A stretch of 38,945 nucleotides of DNA from an uncultured Acidobacteriaceae bacterium. Its GTDB lineage: Bacteria > Acidobacteriota > Terriglobia > Terriglobales > Acidobacteriaceae. Every line of letters begins with the position of its first letter. Position 1 is the first letter of the stretch. Positions 1 to 7,771 of the stretch are shown here, one piece after another. The translations under genes were made by a program, and so were the position numbers. Under the pieces are notes generated by a model. It had not been told where the DNA came from. It saw only the letters and a program-made list of their open reading frames with translations, and made no database searches. Location: contig CAIKND010000205.1 of NCBI GenBank assembly GCA_903828675.1, positions 1 through 38,945 on the forward strand, read 5' to 3'.

Positions 1-136
1 CTGCGCCCTGCGACTGGCTCTGGCAAACTTCTCAAAACTCGGCTGGCAAGCAAATGTTATCTGGCGCATCGTGATCTCCACCCAACTACAAGTTTATGCA
101 AACTGGCTGTGGAGATCGCACTTGATCAGAGGTTCC

Positions 137-727
137 CTAGTCCGCGATATTTGAAACCGAAGTCTTCGCGGCGGTCGAGGCCACGTTCGCTGCCCACAGG
201 TTGGCCGCATCGCAACTGCCCTGCAAGCCGGTAACCCGCAGATCGAACGTCACGCCCCCAATCATCCCAAAATACACGCACTGGTAATCCACGTATTCCT
301 TCGATTGCGGAGGGTGGTGAGTTAAACGGCGCGTGATGCCGCTCCCCCATCCAAATTGCGTCACTTGCGGCGCTTCCGCTTCCGTATACGCGGGAGCAGC
401 GCCGCTGGTCTCCTGGGCGATCTTCTGGTTCACCTGCTGCTTGTAAATGGGCTCCCTCATCTTCCAGAGGGGCGTATTCGTGTCAAACGCCTTCAAGTCG
501 AAGGTATAGGTAAGCGTGTGGCCTTCGGGAAGAGCTTTCTCCACAGAAAACTCGGCCGCCGCCAGGGTGGGTGCGGCGGTGACCCGCTGGTAGACCACCT
601 TCATTCCCTGCGGTTCCAGGGCGGCGAGCTTGGGAGGCAGAGTCTCTGCGGTTTTCACGGCCGGCGGCTGCGCAAAGGCTGCAACAGACGACAACAGAAC
701 CAGGGTGGCCACGTGCAAGGCGTTCAT
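137..727 (-). CDS. exported hypothetical protein
   Basis: Predicted 196-residue protein of unknown function. It begins with a hydrophobic signal peptide (about residues 1-20, MNALHVATLVLLSSVAAFAQ, with a plausible AFA-Q cleavage site), so it is likely periplasmic or surface located. The mature part is soluble and mixed; two cysteines near the C-terminus (in CVYFG and GSCDA) could form a disulfide. No catalytic motif is recognised. I chose the ATG preceded by an AGGTGA ribosome-binding site about 8 nt upstream, rather than a longer frame 13 codons upstream. It is on the same strand as the next gene (815-1291) with an 87-nt gap, so they may be co-transcribed. The existence of the gene is well supported; its function is open. 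Confidence 0.7.
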   Translation of the reverse strand: MNALHVATLVLLSSVAAFAQPPAVKTAETLPPKLAALEPQGMKVVYQRVTAAPTLAAAEFSVEKALPEGHTLTYTFDLKAFDTNTPLWKMREPIYKQQVNQKIAQETSGAAPAYTEAEAPQVTQFGWGSGITRRLTHHPPQSKEYVDYQCVYFGMIGGVTFDLRVTGLQGSCDAANLWAANVASTAAKTSVSNIAD

Positions 728-814
728 ACTTGCGATCACCTCTATCGTTTCTTGAGACCCCGCCATACTACACCAGGCGAAGGCCGCCTGTGCACCGCTA
801 ATTGCGGAGAATAC

Positions 815-1291
815 CTACTTGCCCTTGCGCCTTTTCCTCATCTGCACATAGCCCGCGATCACCGAGAACAGGAACAGGCACATCGCTTCCACTGAGCCGC
901 CCATCTCCTGATGGGCCTCGGGAACGTAGGACAGTCGGGGCGGAACAGCGGTCATCTCGTGATAGGTGTGGAGTTGATCGGTTGCATCGGCCAGAACCTC
1001 CTGTATATTGCGCGTCTGCGAGCGCTTCCAGGTGCGGTTCATCTCCCTTTCGATCAGCCGGGCATACTTCAGCAGGCTCAGTGCCTGGGGGCCTGGCCGC
1101 TCCGGCCGCCTTTGCAGTTCCTTGATGGCAACACTCAGACGCGCCTGTAATGCTTCCAGCCGTTGCGTCTCGTTGAAGTAGGCGGGGTCGTCCACACCTT
1201 TTCCGCCATCGCTCAGGAAAGACGGGCTCTGGCGAAGTTCATTCTCGATATCCTCCAGCACTTGATTCAGGGCCGATAGAGCGCTCGCCAT
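815..1291 (-). CDS. hypothetical protein with C-terminal membrane anchor
   Basis: Predicted 158-residue protein. The N-terminal two thirds is charged and helical (heptad-like leucines, many E/R/K/Q, coiled-coil potential). The C-terminus has one hydrophobic segment (around GGSVEAMCLFLFSVIAGYV) followed by a strongly basic tail (RKRRKGK). This is a tail-anchored topology with the tail probably cytoplasmic. The start is the ATG behind a GGAGGA ribosome-binding site about 6 nt upstream; a frame extending 13 codons further upstream lacks such a site. I do not recognise the family. It may share a transcript with the exported protein at 137-727. Confidence 0.65.
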   Translation of the reverse strand: MASALSALNQVLEDIENELRQSPSFLSDGGKGVDDPAYFNETQRLEALQARLSVAIKELQRRPERPGPQALSLLKYARLIEREMNRTWKRSQTRNIQEVLADATDQLHTYHEMTAVPPRLSYVPEAHQEMGGSVEAMCLFLFSVIAGYVQMRKRRKGK

Positions 1292-1544
1292 GTGAGTTCC
1301 TCCAAGTAATCCCGGCGAATCAGATGACAATTGAATGCGGAATTGCCTCTGACCAATAAACTCAGCGCAAGTATACTCTCGGTCGCGGGGTGCTCCACGT
1401 CCGCATTCTCTAACTTGGGCCAGGCCGAATTTTCCTCAGCCAGTTTTGCAGATAATTTCGGCACAATGGCGCACAATTCTTTTATGGGTTTCCTCAACTC
1501 AAATCGCCGACTGATCCGAAGGGCTGCCGCGGACCTGTCACGCG

Positions 1545-1578
1545 CCCCCACCCCCCTCCCTACCCTCCCCCCCTCCCA
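1545..1578 (-). other. G-quadruplex-type tract
   Basis: Read on the minus strand, this 34-nt stretch has at least five runs of three or more G separated by 1-2 nt. That matches the usual G3+N1-7 quadruplex pattern with very short loops. It lies between two divergent genes. On the minus strand it would be in the non-template strand of the gene ending at 815. The pattern is seen directly; folding and any regulatory effect are inference. Confidence 0.5.
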
Positions 1579-1644
1579 GCTCCAGTGAAGCTTCTCCGCT
1601 CTTAAAGTCATTGAACTTGGGTTCGACCAGAAACTCATTCCGGG

Positions 1645-1650
1645 TAACAT
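1645..1650 (+). promoter_or_regulatory. -10-like hexamer TAACAT of the Gfo/Idh gene
   Basis: TAACAT lies exactly 6 nt before the ATG of the next gene, with no ribosome-binding site between. Transcription would start at or next to the ATG, giving a leaderless mRNA. No good -35 is visible. It is one of several similar arrangements in this window. Confidence 0.3.
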
Positions 1651-1656
1651 CGTGCC

Positions 1657-2814
1657 ATGCTTTTCAAAGGCGATAATGTGAGCGGGAATAGTCAGGAAAC
1701 ATCGCAAATCTCAACCCCTTCAACTCCGATTCAACCTCTTCGCGTCGCCGTGGTTGGCCTCGGCAGAATGGGCATGATCCATGCGCTGCACATGCATGAA
1801 TTGGCGTCGGAGAACGGCCTCTGCAGCCTCGCGGCCGTCTCCACAATCGACAGGAACGCCGCCGACCGGTTTCTCTCACTAAGCGGTTCAGCGACGCCGG
1901 TTTTCGATGACATTGAGGCTCTGGCAAAATCGAATCTCTGCGACGTCGCCATCATTGCAACCAATACGGAGTTGCATCGCGAACACGCGCTGACAATGAT
2001 TCAGGCCGGATGCCGCGTTTTCCTTGAAAAGCCTCTTACCGGAACATTGGAAGGCGATCGCGCATTTGCTGCGTTGCTGGAGCGCGCGCACCCAGATGCG
2101 GTCATGCTGGGCTTCCAGCGGCGTTTCGACGCTCCGCTGGGCTATGCGAAGCAACTTATCGATGAGGGCGTCATCGGTCGGATCTTCAAGATCTACTCCG
2201 CGCTCGAAGATTCAGGCCCCGCGCCCAACGGATTCCTGAGCCCAGGCATTCTGCCCGACATGGGAATTCATAACGTGGATGAAATCGTCTGGCTCACGGG
2301 CCGCAAGCCGGTATCGGCCCTCTCCATCGGCTCGCGCATCTTCAGCCACAGCCACACTACCGCTCATGAAGACTTCGACGACGCTCTGATGCTGCTCGAT
2401 TTTGGAGACGAACTGATCGGGCAATTACAAGTCAGCCGCAATCACGTTTCCGGTTATCGCGGCGAGACAGTGATCTATGGCGAGCGCGGTCAGATTCGCA
2501 TTGGACGCTTCAATCAGAACCAGCACGAAGTAATCGTCGAGGCGTATGGAATGCGCGAGGCATCGCAGCCCATCGCGCTCAAGAGCTTTGAAACCCGCCG
2601 CTACAGCCAGCCACTTCCTGAGTTCATTGATCGCTTCGGCGCTGCGTACAAGCAGGAACTCAAGGTCTTTCTCGAGTGCTGCCGCGACAGCGAACCGTTT
2701 CCCATCACGCATCGCGACGGCCTATGTGCGCAGGAGATTGTTGCAGCGGCCATGAAGGCATCCATTCGCAAGCAAGACATGGCTGCCATCGATTACGCAG
2801 AGCAGCGGCGCTGA
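1657..2814 (+). CDS. Gfo/Idh/MocA family NAD(P)-dependent oxidoreductase
   Basis: A 385-residue protein of the glucose-fructose / inositol dehydrogenase family, soluble and cytosolic. After about 28 variable N-terminal residues comes the Rossmann fold with VAVVGLGRMG (the GxGxxG dinucleotide loop), then the hallmark EKPLTG (lysine of the E-K-P motif) around residue 125. The C-terminal alpha/beta domain follows (GILPDMGIHNVDEIVWLTG, with the D...H arrangement typical of the active site). Length is normal. The substrate is probably a sugar or polyol such as myo-inositol, but cannot be fixed from sequence. The start lacks a Shine-Dalgarno; a GTG 7 codons downstream is an alternative. It appears monocistronic, followed by a 434-nt gap. 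Confidence 0.85.
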   Translation: MLFKGDNVSGNSQETSQISTPSTPIQPLRVAVVGLGRMGMIHALHMHELASENGLCSLAAVSTIDRNAADRFLSLSGSATPVFDDIEALAKSNLCDVAIIATNTELHREHALTMIQAGCRVFLEKPLTGTLEGDRAFAALLERAHPDAVMLGFQRRFDAPLGYAKQLIDEGVIGRIFKIYSALEDSGPAPNGFLSPGILPDMGIHNVDEIVWLTGRKPVSALSIGSRIFSHSHTTAHEDFDDALMLLDFGDELIGQLQVSRNHVSGYRGETVIYGERGQIRIGRFNQNQHEVIVEAYGMREASQPIALKSFETRRYSQPLPEFIDRFGAAYKQELKVFLECCRDSEPFPITHRDGLCAQEIVAAAMKASIRKQDMAAIDYAEQRR

Positions 2815-3248
2815 GGAACCTCTGATTACGTCGATGTTTTGAAAGGGCACGACTTCAGAGCCTGCACTGAGCGAAGTCGAAGTGTGCCGCAAATGCTACA
2901 AAACGAACGTGGGCTTCAGCCCCTGAGGGAGCTTTGCCCAAATAGTGCCAAAAATGGCCTTCCTGCCCAAGAAGTCGAAAGTCTGCCTAAAAAGTCAGAA
3001 CTCTGCCCAAGAATGCCTTCGGCCAGATCCTCCCGCCGCTGGATTGATGGTTAGTAAATGTTGATGAAATGGTAACTTCCGGGTTGGCGGTGATCCCGGC
3101 ATATAGCGCATTCTGTCCCCCAACAGCTATCGTGGATCACAAATTCTCATGCCCACTTCGGAGTAATATCCGCAAATTTGGCTAAACCAGAAGTTCGGGT
3201 CAACGTTAGCCCTGCGGTAGTTGTTAAGCGCTTTTCGGAGAAATTCAC
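2815..3248. other. gene-free intergenic region with short repeats
   Basis: This 434-nt gap has no convincing gene. A 71-codon frame within it is built from repetitive sequence and has no ribosome-binding site. It contains a GC-rich phrase with a small self-complementary core (GGGCTTCAGCCC, about 2911-2922) resembling dispersed intergenic repeats, and a degenerate 20-bp tandem repeat listed separately. The promoter of the following gene must lie in its last part, but I see no clear hexamers. Confidence 0.45.
2963..3022. repeat. degenerate 20-bp tandem repeat, three copies
   Basis: Three consecutive 20-nt units start with CTGCCCAAGAAGTC, CTGCCTAAAAAGTC and CTGCCCAAGAATGC, in exact 20-nt register. 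The third copy diverges after its first 11 bases. A further weak relative (TTGCCCAAATAGTGCC) lies just upstream. No function is assigned. Confidence 0.55.
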
Positions 3249-3950
3249 GTGAGAGATGTGATCAAGAATTCCGATCTGTTGGCCTCGAAGGGTTCGTTGC
3301 CTTCAGCCTGGCGAGTGTTTTTCCTGCTTTCTTCCGCCTTATTTCTTGGTTCTGTATATCTGCAAGGCCAATGTCCCGATAATGGGCAAACCAAAGTCAT
3401 CAAGCCCGATCAAGGCACTGGCTACTACTTTTACAGGTTCTTGGGCGATAGCAGTTTTCGCTATTTCCTGGATGGCAAAACCTTCTCATTTAACGACAAA
3501 GACGATCCCGGAAGGACCTTCATATTTATCGATAACATGGCCTACGAATCAATCCAGGTCGAAAGAGCCGATTTGGCAAAATACGTCAAAAGCTCAAAGC
3601 CCATAGACGTTCTTCGCGCTCAGGCAAAGAATGAACAAGACTACTTCAAAAAACTCGATTCTTCGATGGTGATCACGGATCTTGGACCAGCTATGAGGAA
3701 GAATCCGGATGGCAGCGACGACCGCTTATTCTATCTCTGGAAAAAGGAGAATTCTCCTGGGAAGAAAGCTGCAACGCAATATATGTGTTCGACACTGATC
3801 AAAGACGGAGTGGTCGTTTTATCTCTCTTGCTGAAGCCATCCGTTTCTGAAGACGACGTCTTTCTTCAGATCCAAAAATACACGTCTAAATTCGATTTGT
3901 TGTCGAGCAACCAATGTGCGACTGTACTTTCAATGCCAGCCGCGCCTTAA
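3249..3950 (+). CDS. membrane-anchored or exported hypothetical protein
   Basis: Predicted 233-residue protein starting with GTG, supported by a CGGAG ribosome-binding site 8 nt upstream. Residues around 20-40 form one hydrophobic segment (WRVFFLLSSALFLGSVYL) that ends near a cysteine, so it is a signal peptide or N-terminal anchor. The remainder is a soluble, lysine- and aspartate-rich extracytoplasmic domain with two later cysteines (YMCSTL, NQCATV) that could pair. Codon use is more AT-rich than in the neighbours, which hints at a different origin. I recognise no family. It converges on the glycosidase-like gene with only a 30-nt gap. Confidence 0.65.
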   Translation: MRDVIKNSDLLASKGSLPSAWRVFFLLSSALFLGSVYLQGQCPDNGQTKVIKPDQGTGYYFYRFLGDSSFRYFLDGKTFSFNDKDDPGRTFIFIDNMAYESIQVERADLAKYVKSSKPIDVLRAQAKNEQDYFKKLDSSMVITDLGPAMRKNPDGSDDRLFYLWKKENSPGKKAATQYMCSTLIKDGVVVLSLLLKPSVSEDDVFLQIQKYTSKFDLLSSNQCATVLSMPAAP

Positions 3951-3980
3951 TCGGTGGAATAAGACCTCATCGGAGGCTCC

Positions 3981-6740
3981 CTAAGTACTCCTCTTGAAGA
4001 CCGCATAATACGGCTGGTTTGAGAATGTCGCGTTGAACGCGGGATGGAACCATGCCGCGCCGCTCCCAGCCTGTAACTCAAAGTAATACTGCAATGGAAA
4101 CGCGGAGTCAGTGTAGCTGCCGGGAATCGCCCCACTATAGCCGTTGTGGTCGCGCTGCATCTCGATCCGCAACCACCGTTCTCCCTGGTTCACGTGCCGG
4201 TAGCAAAGATGGACTTGATTCGCCGCATTCTGAACTGGTACCGCCAGTGAAAGAGCCAATGGCTGCCCGGCCTTAAAACTGGCGGGTTGCGTATGAACAC
4301 TGCGGCTGGCAACGCGATGCGGTTTGCCTTTCAGGGTTTGAATCGCCCGTTCTGCATCCTGCGCCGTGCCGGTGAGAACAGGCGGCGTTTTGAGCGCGTT
4401 CTCCACGGCTTCGATATCTCTGTCGATTGCGGACAGCCTGTCGTCCCAGTGCCCGCGGCGTCCGGGTACATTGCCGTAGGTAATGTTCGCTCGGTAGACT
4501 CCGCTGGCGCGGCTCGCCATCTTCGACCACGACTCCCGCGCCTTTCGATATTCAACGAGCGCCAGTCTGCCGGCTTCCGCGCTGCCCGTCTGCTGGTAGA
4601 TCTCAAACAGAACCCCGCTGCGCAACTTGGCCGCAAAGAAGCCGCCCAGCCCATTCTGAATAAGTACGTCCTCTTCCATGCGCCGGAACTCAGGCGAGCG
4701 GTGCGACTTGGCCGTCGTGTGCGCGCTGTCCAGAGCTAGGCCCGCCGCTGCGGCCAGGTCTTCAAGCCATTGAGCCACTTCAACTGGAGAGTATTTCGGG
4801 TTTGGATGTCCTGCCAGTAACTCCCGCGCATACTCCGCGATGGTAGAAAAGATCTGCGGGTCGAGTGGGCTGACAGCGCCGAAGGTCTTGGGTGCGGGCG
4901 TGTCGCTGTATGGAAGCCGTTCCGTTCCTTGCACCATCGGCATATTTTCATATAACTCGGCCCAAAAAGAGTGATTGGACGCCGAGGGAAGATGCGCCGA
5001 CGTCAGCAGGGGAAGAATGCGGCTGGCATTGGCTACCGCAGTCTCGACCGTAAGCGCGCCGGCCCCGAAATCTCGTCTGAGGAAGCGCCGCCAGGTTTCC
5101 GGATCGGCCTCGGGATCGTAAAGGCACCGGCCCCAGACACGATAGTAGTATTCGAACTTCTTCCAATCGGCCTTGGGGTTGAGCGATTCGTCCGCATAGG
5201 CACAGCGGCCGCCCGCAAGCCCGGAACCTTCGCGGCCCTTGAACGTCAATGGCTCCATCAGTTCGAGGCCGGCCGCGCCGCAGAAGTGCGCGGTGCGCCC
5301 ATAGGCTGCGGCCATCGCCGGATCGGCAGAGAGCAGATGCCGCTGCGTCCCCGGCCATAAGCGAAATAGCAGTTGGTAGTGGCTGCCCTGCTCAAGAAAG
5401 TCGGCATACCCGTACCGGGTAAATGATCGCGATCCGCCACTCAGGCTGAACGGGCCGGGTTCCAGGTGGCCTGGTCGCGGTATCTCCAGCGCGCGGATGT
5501 CCGTTTGGTTATACCCGAGACTCTGATGTTCTGCGGAATACTTCGCGCCCAGCTTCACGGGCATGCCAGTGTCCACAGCCATATCGATCATGGTCTGATT
5601 CACGCCCTTGGAATGCATGTCGATCTCGATCGAGCGCCCGCAGTTTTGGATAGCACCAAACAGCGTCTTCCAAAACGGGTAACTGCCTTCCGGGATTCCG
5701 CTTTCGCCGTGTACGCGCAAGGTGAGCCCTTGAATCTCAGGGCACGCTTTCAAGAGGAGTGCCAGGGCATCGCGGCAATACGCGGCATGTGTCTCCGGCG
5801 TCAGCCCATCAATGCGGTGATAGGCGTTAGGGCTATCCGTCCACTGGTAGGCGTGGGTCCACAGGCCCAGCTGAAAATGCAGTCCCCGCGCGCCGGTCTC
5901 TGCAGCGATAAAGCGCAACATCTCGAAGTTTTTCCTGCGCTCTTCCGCACTAACGGGAACCGGGGTTGCCAGGACATCTCCATCGGGCGAGGCTAGTTGT
6001 ATTGCCTGGACGTTATATCCGGGCACATCGACCAGGTAGGGATAAGGGAAATGGAAATAGTCCGATGTTACGCCCCTCGGAAAATCGTATTCAAGACCAA
6101 ACCCCAGGCAGAAGCGGTTGAACCGGCTGGCAACCAGCGCATCCAGATAGCCCCGCCAGAAATTCTTGTCGTAATACCAGGCCTTGTCTTCTGTTTCGCT
6201 GCAGAAATAGCGTCCAACGCTGCGTACGCGGTTCGCGGGCTTCTCCTCAATCGTCGCGGTCAGATGCAATGCCGACATCGGGTCGGAACTAAACTCGACC
6301 CGCTCCGCCAGTTCGAGCAGTCCGTAGATGAAGCCTCTCTCGCCGATAGCTGAGACAAGGATCGTCACTGCATCCGCCCATCGCCCCGGCGTAAGGCGGA
6401 GGCTCTCGGGGCTTGCGGGTTTCGTGTTCGCATGCGGAAAGCCGCCGGCCATTTTTGAGCCCGCGCCCGCGATCAGCACACACAGCCCGGCGCCTTTTGC
6501 CTGATCCTCAGAGTGGACGATTTCGCAAAGCGCTCCTTTCGCCGCGAGGGCTTTCCTTAGCTGGCCCACGGCCCAATGCACCGGCTTTCCGCACGCAATG
6601 GGGTCGGCGGCATCGACCATAAGAGAAATCCGGCGGCCCGGTTCGGCCAGGGAGGTATGCGCGAGACTGGAGACCGTTATCGCACCGGCGAGTTTGAGGA
6701 ACTCCCTGCGTTCGATTGCCGAAAGTGGATCAAATGTCAT
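3981..6740 (-). CDS. exported glycosidase-like protein with Tat-type signal
   Basis: A 919-residue protein. The N-terminus carries RREFLKLAG followed by a hydrophobic stretch and an A-x-A-like end (HTSLAEP), a Tat-type signal, so it is exported. Residues roughly 30-150 look like the alpha/beta N-terminal domain found in GH20/GH67/GH115-type enzymes (HWAVGQLRKAL...). Next is a probable TIM-barrel region (FNRFCLGFGLEYDFP; GLHFQLGLWTHAYQWTD; IQGLTLRVHGESGIPEG, with a candidate acid at HGES), then a long helical region and a beta-rich C-terminus. I therefore call it glycosidase-like, possibly acting on plant or uronic-acid polysaccharides, without assigning a family. The start is the ATG with GGGAG 9 nt upstream; a TTG 7 codons earlier is less likely. 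Confidence 0.7.
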   Translation of the reverse strand: MTFDPLSAIERREFLKLAGAITVSSLAHTSLAEPGRRISLMVDAADPIACGKPVHWAVGQLRKALAAKGALCEIVHSEDQAKGAGLCVLIAGAGSKMAGGFPHANTKPASPESLRLTPGRWADAVTILVSAIGERGFIYGLLELAERVEFSSDPMSALHLTATIEEKPANRVRSVGRYFCSETEDKAWYYDKNFWRGYLDALVASRFNRFCLGFGLEYDFPRGVTSDYFHFPYPYLVDVPGYNVQAIQLASPDGDVLATPVPVSAEERRKNFEMLRFIAAETGARGLHFQLGLWTHAYQWTDSPNAYHRIDGLTPETHAAYCRDALALLLKACPEIQGLTLRVHGESGIPEGSYPFWKTLFGAIQNCGRSIEIDMHSKGVNQTMIDMAVDTGMPVKLGAKYSAEHQSLGYNQTDIRALEIPRPGHLEPGPFSLSGGSRSFTRYGYADFLEQGSHYQLLFRLWPGTQRHLLSADPAMAAAYGRTAHFCGAAGLELMEPLTFKGREGSGLAGGRCAYADESLNPKADWKKFEYYYRVWGRCLYDPEADPETWRRFLRRDFGAGALTVETAVANASRILPLLTSAHLPSASNHSFWAELYENMPMVQGTERLPYSDTPAPKTFGAVSPLDPQIFSTIAEYARELLAGHPNPKYSPVEVAQWLEDLAAAAGLALDSAHTTAKSHRSPEFRRMEEDVLIQNGLGGFFAAKLRSGVLFEIYQQTGSAEAGRLALVEYRKARESWSKMASRASGVYRANITYGNVPGRRGHWDDRLSAIDRDIEAVENALKTPPVLTGTAQDAERAIQTLKGKPHRVASRSVHTQPASFKAGQPLALSLAVPVQNAANQVHLCYRHVNQGERWLRIEMQRDHNGYSGAIPGSYTDSAFPLQYYFELQAGSGAAWFHPAFNATFSNQPYYAVFKRST

Positions 6741-6924
6741 ACTTGCAAGCTCCCTTTTCAACCGCCGTGTTTCAGGATGCCGGACGTTGGCCGTGTTCGC
6801 ACAGGCGGAAGGATAGCAGAGTGCTCTTGAAGTTCGCCTTACGCGGCAGGCATCGCACCCGAAGACTTTTCCTTATGAATCGCGCGCCAAAACACTGCCC
6901 GTTTCTCCTGTCGTGGTTTCGATA

Positions 6925-6930
6925 TATGAT
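6925..6930 (+). promoter_or_regulatory. possible -10 (TATGAT) for the lysozyme gene
   Basis: TATGAT within an AT-rich patch lies about 58 nt upstream of the lysozyme start in the divergent intergenic region. It matches TATAAT at 5 of 6 positions. No convincing -35 is seen, so this is a weak call. Confidence 0.25.
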
Positions 6931-6988
6931 GATTCACACGACAGCGCTCCCCCGTTTAACTTATGCCGGAAATGGAGACGGAGAAAAC

Positions 6989-7516
6989 ATGGCGGACTTC
7001 AATATTGCTTTTGAGTGGACCATGAAGAACGAAGACTCGCAGATGGCCTGCGCCCAGGTGCCGGACGCCGCCCCTGCTGGTGTTGCCGGACCGTGCTATG
7101 CGATTAGCGGCATCAACTCCGGCGCCTGGCCCGTGGACTTCGCTGCCATCGCCGCGCTGCCCCAGTCGTCTCGCAAGCCCGCTGTAAAGGCCTTTTATCA
7201 GGCTCATTTCTGGAACCACTGGTACGATCAGCTCAACTCCGACGATCTTGCCAAGCGGGTGTTCGACTTCGCCGTCAATGGCGGGCCCGGAACCGCAGTC
7301 AGGACGCTGCAGCAGGCGGTGAATGCGCTGGGAGGCAACCTGACGCCTGATGGCGGCTGGGGCCCGCACACCCTTGCAGCCGCCAATGCCGCCGATCCCG
7401 ACGCTCTGGTGAAGGCATTCATCGCGGCACGGGTAGCCCACTATCAAGCTATCGTGGCCTCAAATCCCGCCGATGCCCGCTACCTGAACGGCTGGCTTGC
7501 AAGAGCGCAAGGCTGA
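6989..7516 (+). CDS. GH108-type lysozyme / peptidoglycan hydrolase with PG-binding domain
   Basis: A 175-residue protein resembling the ZliS / glycoside hydrolase 108 family, which cleaves peptidoglycan. The N-terminus (FNIAFEWTMKNEDS) carries the glutamate at the position of the family's E-G-G-Y catalytic motif, but the following glycines are replaced, so activity is uncertain. The middle FWNHWYDQL..LAKRVFDFAVNGG matches the family's core. The C-terminus (RTLQQAVNALGG...DGGWGPHTLAAANA) is the small peptidoglycan-binding domain. No signal peptide is seen, as is usual in this family. The ATG has GGAGACGGAG just upstream. No holin or other phage gene is nearby, so this looks like a domesticated or contact-type hydrolase rather than prophage lysis. 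Confidence 0.75.
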   Translation: MADFNIAFEWTMKNEDSQMACAQVPDAAPAGVAGPCYAISGINSGAWPVDFAAIAALPQSSRKPAVKAFYQAHFWNHWYDQLNSDDLAKRVFDFAVNGGPGTAVRTLQQAVNALGGNLTPDGGWGPHTLAAANAADPDALVKAFIAARVAHYQAIVASNPADARYLNGWLARAQG

Positions 7517-7625
7517 CCCCGCAACCGCGAGGCTTTGGTCAAACCCGCCGCTGACTGGAACCGAGTGCTGAGACCACATTCATGGGGCTGTGCTTGCCCG
7601 CTCGCCCGGCCTTTCGCTCCTGTCC

Positions 7626-7746
7626 CTTATAGCAATTCCAGGATTGGTATGCCTCGTAGGCGATACGCAAAGTTGACGCGACCATCAGGGAGTGGCAACC
7701 TCGCATGAGTTTTGCCAGGGTACGGTAATCCTGGAATTGCTCTAAG
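7626..7746. mobile_element. MITE-like element: 121 bp with near-perfect 21-bp terminal inverted repeats
   Basis: The outer 20 bases are inverted repeats: AGCAATTCCAGGATT (7631-7645) is the exact reverse complement of AATCCTGGAATTGCT (7727-7741), and the match continues outward with one mismatch (CTTAT against CTAAG). The interior has a small hairpin (GCCTCGTAGGC). No open reading frame fits inside. Size, non-coding content and terminal repeats fit a miniature inverted-repeat element, or a large hairpin. Target duplication is not clear. It ends 25 nt before the ispH start. Confidence 0.55.
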
Positions 7747-7764
7747 CCCACCCATTGATATACT
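7737..7764 (+). promoter_or_regulatory. candidate ispH promoter (TTGCTC / TATACT)
   Basis: TTGCTC (7737-7742), a 16-nt spacer and TATACT (7759-7764) form a reasonable sigma-70-type promoter. TATACT is 7 nt before the GTG chosen for ispH, so the transcript would be leaderless. The -35 lies within the right end of the inverted-repeat element. Confidence 0.4.
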
Positions 7765-7771
7765 GGTTGAT

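Larger units (their letters stand above)
1292..1656. other. divergent intergenic region without a gene
   Basis: This 365-nt gap separates two divergent genes and should contain both promoters. Short open frames here lack a ribosome-binding site and have no family-like composition, so I do not call them. The clearest content is a C-rich tract at 1545-1578 (G-rich on the minus strand), listed separately, and a TAACAT -10-like hexamer just before the next gene. Confidence 0.5.

Noticed and set aside
1331..1588. 85-codon plus-strand frame and an overlapping minus-strand frame in the first divergent gap
   Set aside because: No ribosome-binding site, and the former ends in the C-rich tract giving a proline-rich tail; nothing suggests a real protein.
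2839..3054. 71-codon frame in the gap after the Gfo/Idh gene
   Set aside because: It is composed of repeat sequence with no ribosome-binding site.
6989..7516. Prophage origin of the lysozyme gene
   Set aside because: No holin, spanin, integrase or structural phage genes are nearby.
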